The translations under genes were made by a program, and so were the position numbers. This document shows positions 6,340 to 12,879 of a stretch of DNA of 12,879 nucleotides, piece by piece. Each line of letters opens with the position of its first letter. Position 1 is the stretch's first letter. Below the pieces are notes generated by a model that saw only the letters and a list, made by a program, of their open reading frames with translations, searched no databases and was not told the origin of the DNA. The stretch is from SKLM01 sp964390305 (lineage in GTDB: Bacteria; Chloroflexota; Anaerolineae; B4-G1): the NCBI GenBank assembly GCA_964390305.1, contig CAYMHT010000076.1, positions 1 through 12,879 on the forward strand. The letters run 5' to 3'.

Positions 6340-7527
6340 TCATGCCGTCCCGAGCGTCCCGGCGCCCGCCGCCGCCTGGACGGGACAGACCTCGGGCTCG
6401 ATGCCCGTGGCAGCTGCGTATGAGCGCCGCACGTGGTCCGCGAATCCACTCACGGCTCCGGCGTCGACCAGGGCGACCATGCACCCTCCGAAGCCAGCGC
6501 CTGCCTGTCGGGCACCGACCACGCCCGGCGCGCCCAGCATGGCCTCCATCATGGCCTCCATCTCGGGCGAACTGATTTCGTACAGGTCACGGGCGCCCGC
6601 GTAGGACGCACGCATCAGAGCCCTGATGGCCGGCCGGTCCCCTGAGGGAAGGATGTCCGCCAGCCGCAGCACCCGCTGGTTCTCCTCGATGACGAAGCGG
6701 CAGCGCCGGGCCACGACCGGTGGCAGGTCGTCTCGATGGACCTGGAACTGATCGAGGGTGACATCGCGCAGGGCGGTCACCTGGGGGTAGAAGCGGGCCA
6801 GCCGCCGCGCTCCCTCCTCGCACTGAGCGCGGCGCTCGCCATACTCGCTGCCCGTGAGCTCCCGTTGGGCCCGGGTGTCGCAGATCATCACCCGGAGGCC
6901 AGGGGGGAGCGCCACCGGCCGGCTGGTCAGATCGCGACAGTCCAAGAGAAGCGCACACCCCTCCCGGCCGAGGATGGCCGTGTATTGATCCAGGATGCCG
7001 CAGTTCATGCCCACGAACTCGTTCTCCGCCCGCTGGCAGAGCAGGGCCATCTCCACCGGCTCGATCTCCCACCCTCCGAGCCTCTGGAACAGGACCGCCG
7101 TGGCGGTCTCCAGGGCCGCCGACGAACTGAGCCCACTGCCGATGGGCACCGTGCTGTGCAGAACGGCGTCGAAGCCGGTCAAGGCGTACCCCTCGTCGCC
7201 GAGCACGGCTGCGACACCGCGCACGTAGTCAGTCCAGGGGCTCTCCCGGTCGTGGTCGATGTCGTCGAGGTCGAAGCTGCCGCCGCCCGGCACGTTCAAT
7301 GAATGGACGCGGACGCGGCGATCGGGACGCGGGCGGGCGGCGATCCAGACGTCCCGGTCGATGGGCATGGTGAGCACGTGGCCCTGGTTGTAGTCGGTGT
7401 GGCTGCCCATCAGGTCGACGCGGCCGGGTGCCCGCACCCAGACGCTGGGGCCGCCATTCGCCGGCCCGTAGTGGGCCGCGAAGGCGGCCGACATCCTCTC
7501 TCGGCGAGCTTCTGGGGTCATGGTCAT
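6340..7527 (-). CDS. galK: Galactokinase-family GHMP sugar kinase with altered sugar site
   Basis: This 395-residue GHMP kinase is homologous to GalK, which converts alpha-D-galactose and ATP to galactose 1-phosphate. The signature APGRVDLMGSHTDYNQGHV (33-51), the ATP loop PIGSGLSSSAALE, the catalytic Asp in NCGILDQY, the segment DTRAQRELTGSEYGERRAQC and the C-terminal GAGFGGCMVAL are all present. Catalytic Arg36, His43 and Asp45 keep the numbering of Lactococcus GalK. However, residue 42 is Ser where GalK has Glu (GEHTDY), a residue that contacts the sugar 6-hydroxyl, and Asn is replaced by Asp38. The true substrate could therefore be a galactose-like sugar that differs at C6, such as L-arabinose. 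ATG 7525-7527 overlaps the previous stop by four bases (ATGA); a second in-frame ATG lies two codons on. No GalT or GalE is present. The family is sure; galactose specificity is uncertain. Confidence 0.88.
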   Translation of the reverse strand: MTMTPEARRERMSAAFAAHYGPANGGPSVWVRAPGRVDLMGSHTDYNQGHVLTMPIDRDVWIAARPRPDRRVRVHSLNVPGGGSFDLDDIDHDRESPWTDYVRGVAAVLGDEGYALTGFDAVLHSTVPIGSGLSSSAALETATAVLFQRLGGWEIEPVEMALLCQRAENEFVGMNCGILDQYTAILGREGCALLLDCRDLTSRPVALPPGLRVMICDTRAQRELTGSEYGERRAQCEEGARRLARFYPQVTALRDVTLDQFQVHRDDLPPVVARRCRFVIEENQRVLRLADILPSGDRPAIRALMRASYAGARDLYEISSPEMEAMMEAMLGAPGVVGARQAGAGFGGCMVALVDAGAVSGFADHVRRSYAAATGIEPEVCPVQAAAGAGTLGTA

Positions 7528-8549
7528 GCCGTTCTCAGATCTGCAAACGCTGCCAGGAGGGCGTCGACGTTCTCCATGGGAATGTCCACCTGCAGGCGGT
7601 GGGACGGCCCGACGATCAGCCCGGTGCCGTCGGGAGCGAGGGTCCGGACGCAGTCGTCCACGGCCGACCGCACCTGGTCCGGCGAGCCCCGCGGCAAGAC
7701 CGTCTGCGTGGAGACGCCACCGTAGAAGGCGAGCCGATCGCCGAAGGTGCGCCGCAGCCAGGTGTGGTCGAGCACCTCGGGCTGCACGGGGTTCAGCACC
7801 GTCATCCCAATCTCAACCAGGTCCGGCACGATCTCGGCGATGTCGCCGTCGGAATGGAGAATCACCGGCAGCCCCGCCTCGCGGAAGACGGCGAACAGAC
7901 GCGCCAGGCGCGGCTTGAAGAGGCTGCGCCAGGTGCGCGGCGAGAAGAGAAGGCTTTGCTGCGCACCGTAGTCATCGCCGAAGTAGCCGCCGTCCACCCC
8001 CAGCTCCACGAACCGCCGGGCCAGCACAACCTGGATCGCGGTGATCCGCTCCAACAGCTCCTCGGCGGCCGTCAAGTCTCCCCCCAGGTCCATGAGGAAG
8101 GCTTCGAATCCGCGCAGCGACCAGGCTCGCTCGAAGAGGCAGAAGCCGAGGTTGGGGATGACGAAGAGCTCGTGCCCGCAGCACGCGATGGTCTCCCTCG
8201 CCGCGTCCATGAGATGCGGCTGCTCGGGATCGGGCCAGGCATACGTTTCCAGTGCCCGGGACCCGGCCAGGGGCGAATCGACGGGCCAGTAGCCCTCCGT
8301 CTCCGTGCTCCACCCGACGCCCCACCAGTCGTAGGCGACCCGGCCATCCTCGCTCAATCGCCGCGGATGGCTCAGGTCGACCCGCACCATATGGTTGCCC
8401 AGCCGCGCCCCGAGCTCGTCCAGGGAGACGTCGAGATGGGTGGCCAGCCGGGCCGCCGAGTCGTGCGTGTATTTGATCTGGGTGGGAAGGCGATCGACGG
8501 GCTGACGGTGGATCGCACGTCGCAGGCGGTCTTTCCGTGTCAGGTTCAT
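7524..8549 (-). CDS. URO-D-fold protein 2 (HSDG type), function unknown
   Basis: This 341-residue member of the uroporphyrinogen decarboxylase / methyltransferase superfamily lacks the HemE RQAGRY motif. Visible family features are RAIHRQPVDRLP at the N-terminus, YFGDDYGAQ (Asp192, Asp193), LHSDGDIAEIVPDL (His232, Asp234), LNPVQ (252-256), FYGGVSTQTVLP and GPSHRLQ (His317). Where URO-D protein 1 has Cys in His-x-Cys, this one has Asp, so the thiol ligand of the zinc methyltransferases is absent. Its start overlaps the stop of URO-D protein 3 (ATGA, 8546-8549) and its stop overlaps the start of the GHMP kinase (ATGA, 7524-7527). It shows no SD of its own and must be translationally coupled. 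The tight coupling suggests a fixed ratio or a complex with URO-D protein 3. The activity cannot be assigned. Confidence 0.84.
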   Translation of the reverse strand: MNLTRKDRLRRAIHRQPVDRLPTQIKYTHDSAARLATHLDVSLDELGARLGNHMVRVDLSHPRRLSEDGRVAYDWWGVGWSTETEGYWPVDSPLAGSRALETYAWPDPEQPHLMDAARETIACCGHELFVIPNLGFCLFERAWSLRGFEAFLMDLGGDLTAAEELLERITAIQVVLARRFVELGVDGGYFGDDYGAQQSLLFSPRTWRSLFKPRLARLFAVFREAGLPVILHSDGDIAEIVPDLVEIGMTVLNPVQPEVLDHTWLRRTFGDRLAFYGGVSTQTVLPRGSPDQVRSAVDDCVRTLAPDGTGLIVGPSHRLQVDIPMENVDALLAAFADLRTA

Positions 8550-9652
8550 AGCGCGGCGTACGGCGTCTCTCGTATCGTATCGACCATGGCCCAGAAGTTC
8601 TCCAGCGGCGTATCGAGCTGGACATGGTGGGTCGGGCCCAGGATCAGGCCCCCATCCTTGCCCAGGGTCCTCAGGCGCGCGAGCACCTCTTTCCTTACGT
8701 CCTCTGGCCTCCCAAAGGGCAGCGTGTGCTGTTCATCTATCGAACCCCAGAAACACAACCTGTCCCCGTACTCCCTGTTCAAGGTCTCGGGATCCATACA
8801 CCGGGGTTGAACCGGGTTGAGGACGTCCAATCCGATCTCGACCAGATCGGGGATGATGGGGTAGATCACCCCATCCGAATGGTAGGCCACCTTCACGTCG
8901 GGATTGATGCGTTTGAGGGTGGAGATGAAGGTCGCCATGCGGGGCTTGAAGAAGCGACGCCACGTGTCCGGGGAGATGAGCATGCGATCCTGCGTTCCCA
9001 TATCGTCGCCGGTCCAGACCATGTCCACACCCATCTCCACCAACCTCCTGGCGGCCGTGAGGTGGTAGTTGAAGGGAATGTCGAGGACTCTCTCGAGGAG
9101 GGCCGGCCGGGCCACGAAGTCCATCAGCGTCCTCTCGAGCCCTCGCAGGGCCCAGGCCGTCTCGAAGATGGTGGTGACGGTGACGCCTACGATCCAGTAC
9201 TCATCGCCGAACTGCTCGATGACGCGCTGTGCGTCCGTATAGAGCTCGGGTCGGGTGGGATCAGGCGGCTCATAGGAATCGATGGCCTCATCATCGGCCA
9301 GAGGATGGCCGACAATCTCGGTGTAGGTGCCGGTGCCGAACGGCGTGTGGTAGGCGACGTTTCTCCACCCCACGCCCCATTCGTCGGTGTAGGAGACCCC
9401 GTCTTCGCTGTATCTGTCGGTGGCGTAGTAGGAGTTGGCCCATCCCACGGAGGTCAGGAGCATATCCTCATCGAGCGCGCGCTCGAGGGCATAGGTATTG
9501 CCTCCTCCGTGGGGATTGTGGAGGTCGCGCTCCGCCAGCCCGAGGTCGTCCCGGAGTCTGGCCGCGAACTCGGGCGTGAAGCTGACCTGCATGGGACACC
9601 GGTCGGGCTCCTCGTGACTGAGGGCCGTGAGCACGCGGTCGCGATGGTTCAT
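8546..9652 (-). CDS. URO-D-fold protein 3 (HSDG type), function unknown
   Basis: This 368-residue paralogue is closer to URO-D protein 2 than to protein 1. It starts with ALSHEEPDRCPM, carries WTGDDMGTQD (Asp216, Asp217), YHSDGVIYPIIPDL (His258, Asp260), LNPVQ (278-282), FWGSIDEQHTLP and GPTHHVQ (His342). The conserved Asp-Asp, His-x-Asp and distal His are shared with protein 2 and could form a metal or substrate site. The HemE RQAGRY motif is missing. ATG 9650-9652 follows the permease stop by 18 bases and has GGGAG at about 6 bases. The gene is the first intracellular function after the importer, which places it early in use of the imported compound. Residues 162-183 (IFETAWALRGLE and following) match a similar stretch of protein 2 (FERAWSLRGFE), supporting a tandem duplication followed by divergence. 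Function unknown. Confidence 0.85.
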   Translation of the reverse strand: MNHRDRVLTALSHEEPDRCPMQVSFTPEFAARLRDDLGLAERDLHNPHGGGNTYALERALDEDMLLTSVGWANSYYATDRYSEDGVSYTDEWGVGWRNVAYHTPFGTGTYTEIVGHPLADDEAIDSYEPPDPTRPELYTDAQRVIEQFGDEYWIVGVTVTTIFETAWALRGLERTLMDFVARPALLERVLDIPFNYHLTAARRLVEMGVDMVWTGDDMGTQDRMLISPDTWRRFFKPRMATFISTLKRINPDVKVAYHSDGVIYPIIPDLVEIGLDVLNPVQPRCMDPETLNREYGDRLCFWGSIDEQHTLPFGRPEDVRKEVLARLRTLGKDGGLILGPTHHVQLDTPLENFWAMVDTIRETPYAAL

Positions 9653-9670
9653 GTCCGCTCCCGTCGATGC

Positions 9671-10690
9671 CTAAGCCAGCCTCCGAGCGACGACGGCGTG
9701 CATCGACACCGATAGGACGATGATCAAGCCGTATATCAACTGCGTCCAGAACCCGGTCAGCCCGATGGCGACGGTTCCCGCCTCTATGGCGCCGATGATC
9801 AGACATCCGATGAAGGTGCCGAGGATGCTGCCCGTTCCCCCGAAGACTGACGTGCCGCCGAGGAACACGGCTGCCAGGGTCCTCATCAGATACCCCTCGC
9901 CGAGCGTGACCCAAAAGTAGTTCACCTCCAGGCTGGCCAGGACGCCGGCGAAGGCCGCTGCGAGACCGACGACGGCGAAGACCATCATCCGGGTGCGATC
10001 CACGCCGACGCCCATCAATCTGGCGCTGTCGGCGTTGTCCCCCGTCAGATACACGTGGGCGCCAAACTTGTGACGGTTCAAGAAGGTCCACACGAGGGCG
10101 GCGACGACGACCATCCAGATCATCTGAGCGGGCAGATATCCCCCCACCCTGCCCACGAGCAGCTGCCGGAAGACCGTCCTCTTGAGCGGCACGAGAGAGG
10201 CCGGGTTTCCGCCCGTGACGACCAGCACGGCGCCCCTCCAGAAGAACTGCGTGCCGATGGTTGCCACGAGCGAGGGGATGCCCAGCCTGACCACCACGAC
10301 GCCGTTCAGCAGACCGGCCACGAACCCGACGATCAGGCAGGGAACCATCGCCAGCATCGGGCTACCCGTCTGCTCGAAGACGGTGATGAACACGAGCACG
10401 GCCACCGCCATGATGGACGGAAAGGAGAGGTCCATCTCGCCGGCGATGACGGCCATCGTCAAGGGAAGCGCCATGATGGCGAAGAACGGGATGGTCGACA
10501 TATAGGCGGCGTAGATCTGGGGGGAAAGGAAGGTGCCGGGCGCTCCTATGATGAAGAAGGCCCATATGGCAAGAAAGACAGAAACGATGCCGATCTGAAG
10601 GCCGTGCCGGCGACCTAGCCTGACGAGGCGTTCCCGCCACGGTCGTTCCTGGGCGACGGCTCTGGCTCGGTCATCAACGCGCGACGTCAT
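9671..10690 (-). CDS. Sugar ABC transporter permease (RbsC/AraH family)
   Basis: This 339-residue integral membrane protein of the branched-chain/ribose permease family forms the channel of the sugar importer. A basic N-terminus (about residues 8-30) is followed by hydrophobic segments near 31-50, 66-84, 92-106, 112-133, 140-158, 189-204, 234-254, 270-283, 288-306 and 314-330. The family motif AGEMDLSFPS (83-92) and the cytoplasmic loop TGDNADSARLMGVGVDRTR (216-234) are typical. An in-frame GTG at 10717 would add nine residues, but those codons include the SD itself: AGGAGG (10696-10701) lies 5 bases upstream of ATG 10688-10690, so I chose the ATG. The ATPase gene lies 107 bases upstream, and URO-D protein 3 follows after 18 bases. 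Substrate is not readable; pentose or hexose is expected from the family. Confidence 0.92.
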   Translation of the reverse strand: MTSRVDDRARAVAQERPWRERLVRLGRRHGLQIGIVSVFLAIWAFFIIGAPGTFLSPQIYAAYMSTIPFFAIMALPLTMAVIAGEMDLSFPSIMAVAVLVFITVFEQTGSPMLAMVPCLIVGFVAGLLNGVVVVRLGIPSLVATIGTQFFWRGAVLVVTGGNPASLVPLKRTVFRQLLVGRVGGYLPAQMIWMVVVAALVWTFLNRHKFGAHVYLTGDNADSARLMGVGVDRTRMMVFAVVGLAAAFAGVLASLEVNYFWVTLGEGYLMRTLAAVFLGGTSVFGGTGSILGTFIGCLIIGAIEAGTVAIGLTGFWTQLIYGLIIVLSVSMHAVVARRLA

Positions 10691-10695
10691 GTTTA

Positions 10696-10701
10696 CCTCC
10701 T
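10696..10701 (-). promoter_or_regulatory. Ribosome binding site of the permease gene
   Basis: The minus strand reads AAGGAGG, TAAAC, ATG. This strong SD decides for ATG 10690 and against the upstream in-frame GTG at 10717, whose codons would run through the SD. Confidence 0.8.
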
Positions 10702-10740
10702 TCTCCGGCTCGTCCACTGTAGAGACAGCGAGGCTTGCGC

Positions 10741-10768
10741 CCCAGGGCTGCAGCGGTCACAGCCCGGG
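10741..10768 (-). promoter_or_regulatory. Stem-loop between ATPase and permease genes
   Basis: GGGCTG at 10745-10750 pairs with CAGCCC at 10760-10765 around a 9-base loop. CCC 10741-10743 and GGG 10766-10768 extend the stem past one bulged A. No T-run follows on the coding strand, so it is not an intrinsic terminator. A role in mRNA stability or in reducing downstream expression is inference. The rest of this 107-base gap shows only the permease SD. Confidence 0.35.
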
Positions 10769-10797
10769 AGGACCGCTTCCGGTGAGCGATGAAGGGA

Positions 10798-11553
10798 TCA
10801 CTCAAAGCTCCCCGTCTGGGCCACGCGATACATCTTGTCGACGAGCTCGTCGAGGGTGATCTCTGCCGTCGAGAACTCGCCGGCCACCGCGCCGCGGTCG
10901 AGGACGACGATCCTATCGGCCACGGGGTGGACGTGGAACACGTTGTGATCGATGAACACGCAGGCCTTACCGGCCTCTTTGATTCCGCGGACGAACTTCA
11001 GCAGCTTCCTGGTCTCGGACAGCGAGAGGCTCATGGTCGGCTCGTCGAGGATGATGAGGTCCGCCTCGAAGTGGAGGGCTCGGACGATGGCCACGCCCTG
11101 CTTCTCGCCTCCCGAGAAGGTCTTGACCACGGAGTCCGGCGCGACCGCCTCCGAGGTAAAGCCCATGGACCCGACCATCAGCTCCTGGGTCTCCCGCTGC
11201 ATCTTCTTGATGTCGAGGAACCCCAGGCCCGTCGTCCGCTCGCGGCCCATGAAGATGTTTCTCCACAGGGTCTGGAGATCGGCGAGCGCTCGCTCCTGAT
11301 AGACCGTCTCGATGCCGAGCTCGCGGGCCTTGGCGACGGAGAGGTCGTGCACCCTCTCGCCCTTGTAGTAAATCTCGCCGCTGTCGGGGTGGTGATACCC
11401 GGTGATGATCTTGATCAGGGTGGATTTGCCGGCGCCGTTGTCTCCCAGGAGTCCCACCACCTCGTTGCGACCGACGGCGAAATCGACATCGCGGAGGGCC
11501 TGCACCTCCCCGAAGCGCTTGGAGATGTTCCTCATTTCCAGTATGTGGTCCAC
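10798..11553 (-). CDS. Sugar ABC transporter ATPase, single nucleotide-binding domain
   Basis: The 251-residue ATPase powers the sugar importer at the cytoplasmic face. It has Walker A GDNGAGKST (37-45), a Q-loop Gln86 (VYQERALAD), signature TFSGGEKQ (FSGGE at 146-150 in place of LSGGQ), Walker B LIILDEP (catalytic Glu171) and the switch His203 (FIDHN). RbsA, AraG and MglA are about 500-residue fusions of two such domains. This protein has one, like FrcA-type sugar ATPases, and presumably works as a homodimer. The start is GTG 11551-11553, preceded by GGGAGGAG at a suitable distance; a later in-frame ATG at 11535 would cut into the first strand. It follows the binding protein gene by 274 bases and precedes the permease gene. 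Confidence 0.93.
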   Translation of the reverse strand: MDHILEMRNISKRFGEVQALRDVDFAVGRNEVVGLLGDNGAGKSTLIKIITGYHHPDSGEIYYKGERVHDLSVAKARELGIETVYQERALADLQTLWRNIFMGRERTTGLGFLDIKKMQRETQELMVGSMGFTSEAVAPDSVVKTFSGGEKQGVAIVRALHFEADLIILDEPTMSLSLSETRKLLKFVRGIKEAGKACVFIDHNVFHVHPVADRIVVLDRGAVAGEFSTAEITLDELVDKMYRVAQTGSFE

Positions 11554-11827
11554 CAGACTCCTCCCTTCTCGAAGGCGTATCCAGAAGACGCCGCCAGCGA
11601 CGCCGTCCCCTGGTGCCTATGGCACGACGTTCAGCCGACAGACAGAGTCGCCGGCGGCAAATCCGGGGGCAAGCGGCACGGCCGATGTGCTCTCAGCGCG
11701 CCCACCGCCCTGCTCGCGCCTGAGCGGGACGCGGGTGACAGCCGCTCGCCCCCGTCGTGTCTACCCCGGCGCCGTCCCTTTCGTCACGCGACCTCCGTCA
11801 GCCAACGCCGGGTGATGCTGAGTCGTC
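11554..11827 (-). other. 274-base gap between binding-protein and ATPase genes
   Basis: This is the longest non-coding stretch in the window, and I see no convincing gene in it. A GTG with GGAGG upstream opens only eight codons; another GTG opens 24 codons but lacks an SD. There are two hairpins: CTCAG-CGCG (11692-11700) with CGCG-C-CTGAG (11715-11724), and GTGCC (11613-11617) with GGCAC (11621-11625). Neither has a T-tract. Such structured gaps after binding-protein genes often stabilise or terminate part of the message so that binding protein is made in excess, but here that is inference. Confidence 0.5.
11692..11724 (-). promoter_or_regulatory. GC-rich stem-loop downstream of the binding-protein gene
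   Basis: On the coding strand CTCAG, one bulged G, CGCG, a 14-base loop, then CGCG-CTGAG gives a 9-pair stem. It lies 104-136 bases after the binding-protein stop. Lack of a following T-run argues against a classic terminator; an mRNA stabiliser or a Rho-linked attenuation site is possible. Confidence 0.3.
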
Positions 11828-12865
11828 CTACCTGATCTGCTTCTCGACCAGCGGAGCCAGCGCCTCGACGTTGTCCTTGTGGGCAAAGCCGGACCCCGTG
11901 TCGATGTGCAGGCCGGAGAACTGGTACTTCTCGGTCAGGCAGATCTGCACGATGGGCAGGTAGCCCTGCAGGAAGGGCTGCTGATCGAGGACCAGGTCGG
12001 TCCACCCACCCCTGATGGCCTCCAGCGTGGCCGGCGACAGGTCAAAGCCGATGGCGTAGATGTCGTCCGGGCCCTTGTCGGCGGCTTTGAGGTAGGTCTC
12101 GGTGGTGGCGGTCAACCCGCCGTGGTCGGTGCAGACCAACTTGACGTCGGGGTGGGACGACACGTACCCCGCGAAGGTGGGGCTGCCGGCCGTGGCGTCC
12201 GCGTCCACGGCGGAGTCGATCTCGATGTAGTCGACGGTCATTCCGGCCTCTTCCAGAGCGTCTATGACGCCCTTGGTCCTCAGCCCGCGGGTGGGTTCGG
12301 AAAGGAGTCCCCAGACCATGGCCCGGTCGCCCGATCCGAGACCGGACCTCTTGAGGGCCTCCTGGCCGAGCATGTAGCCGGACTCGTAGAGCTCCTGACC
12401 GACGTAGCCGAACCCCTCGGCCTTGTACTTCTCTTCGCATCGAGGCAAGGTGGTGTTCTGGCTCGTCACGATGATGCCCTTCGACCGGGCCTCATCGATG
12501 GCGTCCTCGAAGGCGTCGTCGCCCGGATGGCCCATGACGGCGATTCCATCCGGGTTGGTGGCCATCGCCTCCCTGAACTGCGAGACCATCTTCTCCGGGT
12601 TCCAGTCGGAGAACATGTACTCGACGTCCGCGTTCAGGTCTTTCTCTGCCGCCAGGGCTCCGTTGTAGACCACGGTGGCAAAGGGACACCCCGGCGGGCC
12701 CCCGGGGAAGAAGACGATCTTGACGCCTTCGCCCAGCTCCCCTTCGGTGACGACCTCGGCCTCCTCACCTTCCCCAGCCGGTTCTGCCTGCTGCCCGCAG
12801 GCCGCAGCCAGCAGCGACAGTACGAGGATCGTGCACAGCAACCAGCCAAACTTCCGCGCGTTCAT
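11828..12865 (-). CDS. Sugar ABC transporter substrate-binding lipoprotein
   Basis: This 345-residue protein is an extracytoplasmic sugar-binding lipoprotein of the periplasmic-binding-protein type I / RbsB-like (Peripla_BP_4) group. Its signal peptide has Lys/Arg at 4-5, a hydrophobic core WLLCTILVLSLLAAA and lipobox Cys23 (AAAC-G). A Gln/Glu/Gly-rich linker (about 24-47) tethers it to the membrane. The two-lobed domain starts near GVKIVFFPGG and includes EKMVSQFREAMATNPDGIAV, the ligand-region DDAFEDAIDEARSKGI, GLRTKGVIDAL and the later DDIYAIGFDLSP. It captures the sugar and delivers it to the permease. ATG 12863-12865 is preceded by GGAGGAGG within the last 14 bases of the window, so the gene is complete but its promoter is not shown. 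It is the first gene of the visible cluster. Ligand identity cannot be read from sequence alone. Confidence 0.93.
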   Translation of the reverse strand: MNARKFGWLLCTILVLSLLAAACGQQAEPAGEGEEAEVVTEGELGEGVKIVFFPGGPPGCPFATVVYNGALAAEKDLNADVEYMFSDWNPEKMVSQFREAMATNPDGIAVMGHPGDDAFEDAIDEARSKGIIVTSQNTTLPRCEEKYKAEGFGYVGQELYESGYMLGQEALKRSGLGSGDRAMVWGLLSEPTRGLRTKGVIDALEEAGMTVDYIEIDSAVDADATAGSPTFAGYVSSHPDVKLVCTDHGGLTATTETYLKAADKGPDDIYAIGFDLSPATLEAIRGGWTDLVLDQQPFLQGYLPIVQICLTEKYQFSGLHIDTGSGFAHKDNVEALAPLVEKQIR

Positions 12866-12879
12866 TTTCCTCCTCCTGA

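Noticed and set aside
7428..8810. Plus-strand open frame of 460 codons across two URO-D genes
   Set aside because: It spans the junction of two real minus-strand genes and has no motifs or good ribosome site.
5102..9652. Reading the URO-D-fold genes as heme biosynthesis hemE
   Set aside because: The RQAGRY motif is absent in all three, they are divergent from each other, and no other heme gene is near.
10691..10717. GTG start extending the permease by nine residues
   Set aside because: Those codons run through the AGGAGG that serves ATG 10690.
10741..10768. Intrinsic terminator after the ATPase gene
   Set aside because: The stem is good but no T-run follows on the coding strand, and the permease of the same importer lies directly downstream.
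11554..11827. Short GTG-started frames (8 and 24 codons) as leader peptides
   Set aside because: The 8-codon frame is too short to judge and the 24-codon frame has no SD; neither has regulatory sequence such as repeated codons.

Overview
The window is one continuous minus-strand gene cluster of eleven recognisable genes plus one very short candidate gene. All run right to left and are packed with short gaps or 4-base ATGA overlaps, so it reads as one long sugar uptake and catabolism operon. The DNA is GC-rich, starts are ATG with some GTG, and Shine-Dalgarno (SD) sequences are strong GGAGG types. The importer uses a lipoprotein binding protein. This fits a GC-rich bacterium with Gram-positive-like or Chloroflexota-like lipoprotein export, but I cannot assign a phylum from sequence alone. 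No rRNA, tRNA, CRISPR array, insertion sequence or regulator gene was seen.

In transcription order (high to low coordinates): a lipoprotein sugar-binding protein (11828-12865), a single-domain ABC ATPase (10798-11553) and an RbsC/AraH-type permease (9671-10690) form a carbohydrate importer. Next come two tandem uroporphyrinogen-decarboxylase-fold (URO-D) proteins (8546-9652 and 7524-8549), a galactokinase-family GHMP kinase (6340-7527), a 23-codon candidate small ORF (6244-6315) and a third URO-D-fold protein (5102-6247). Then follow a FucI-like aldose/ketose isomerase (3639-5051), an M24-fold protein that seems to have lost most metal ligands (2515-3612), a beta-phosphoglucomutase-like HAD enzyme (1827-2507) and a well-conserved L-ribulokinase, AraB (1-1683). 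The first promoter must lie beyond the right edge, and no intrinsic terminator is visible.

Working model (inference): the importer brings in a pentose or hexose, or a modified or linked form of one. The isomerase and AraB give an aldose-to-ketose-to-ketose-5-phosphate route, most simply L-arabinose to L-ribulose to L-ribulose 5-phosphate. The GHMP kinase and HAD protein could handle a sugar 1-phosphate branch. No epimerase (AraD), aldolase, GalT or GalE is in the window, so the pathway must continue elsewhere.

The least explained content is the set of three divergent URO-D-fold proteins and the degenerate M24 protein, none of which has an obvious job in sugar catabolism. The kinase also carries Ser where galactokinases have the Glu that contacts the sugar 6-hydroxyl, which hints at a substrate other than plain galactose. 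Together these make the cluster a plausible variant sugar-processing system with undefined chemistry.
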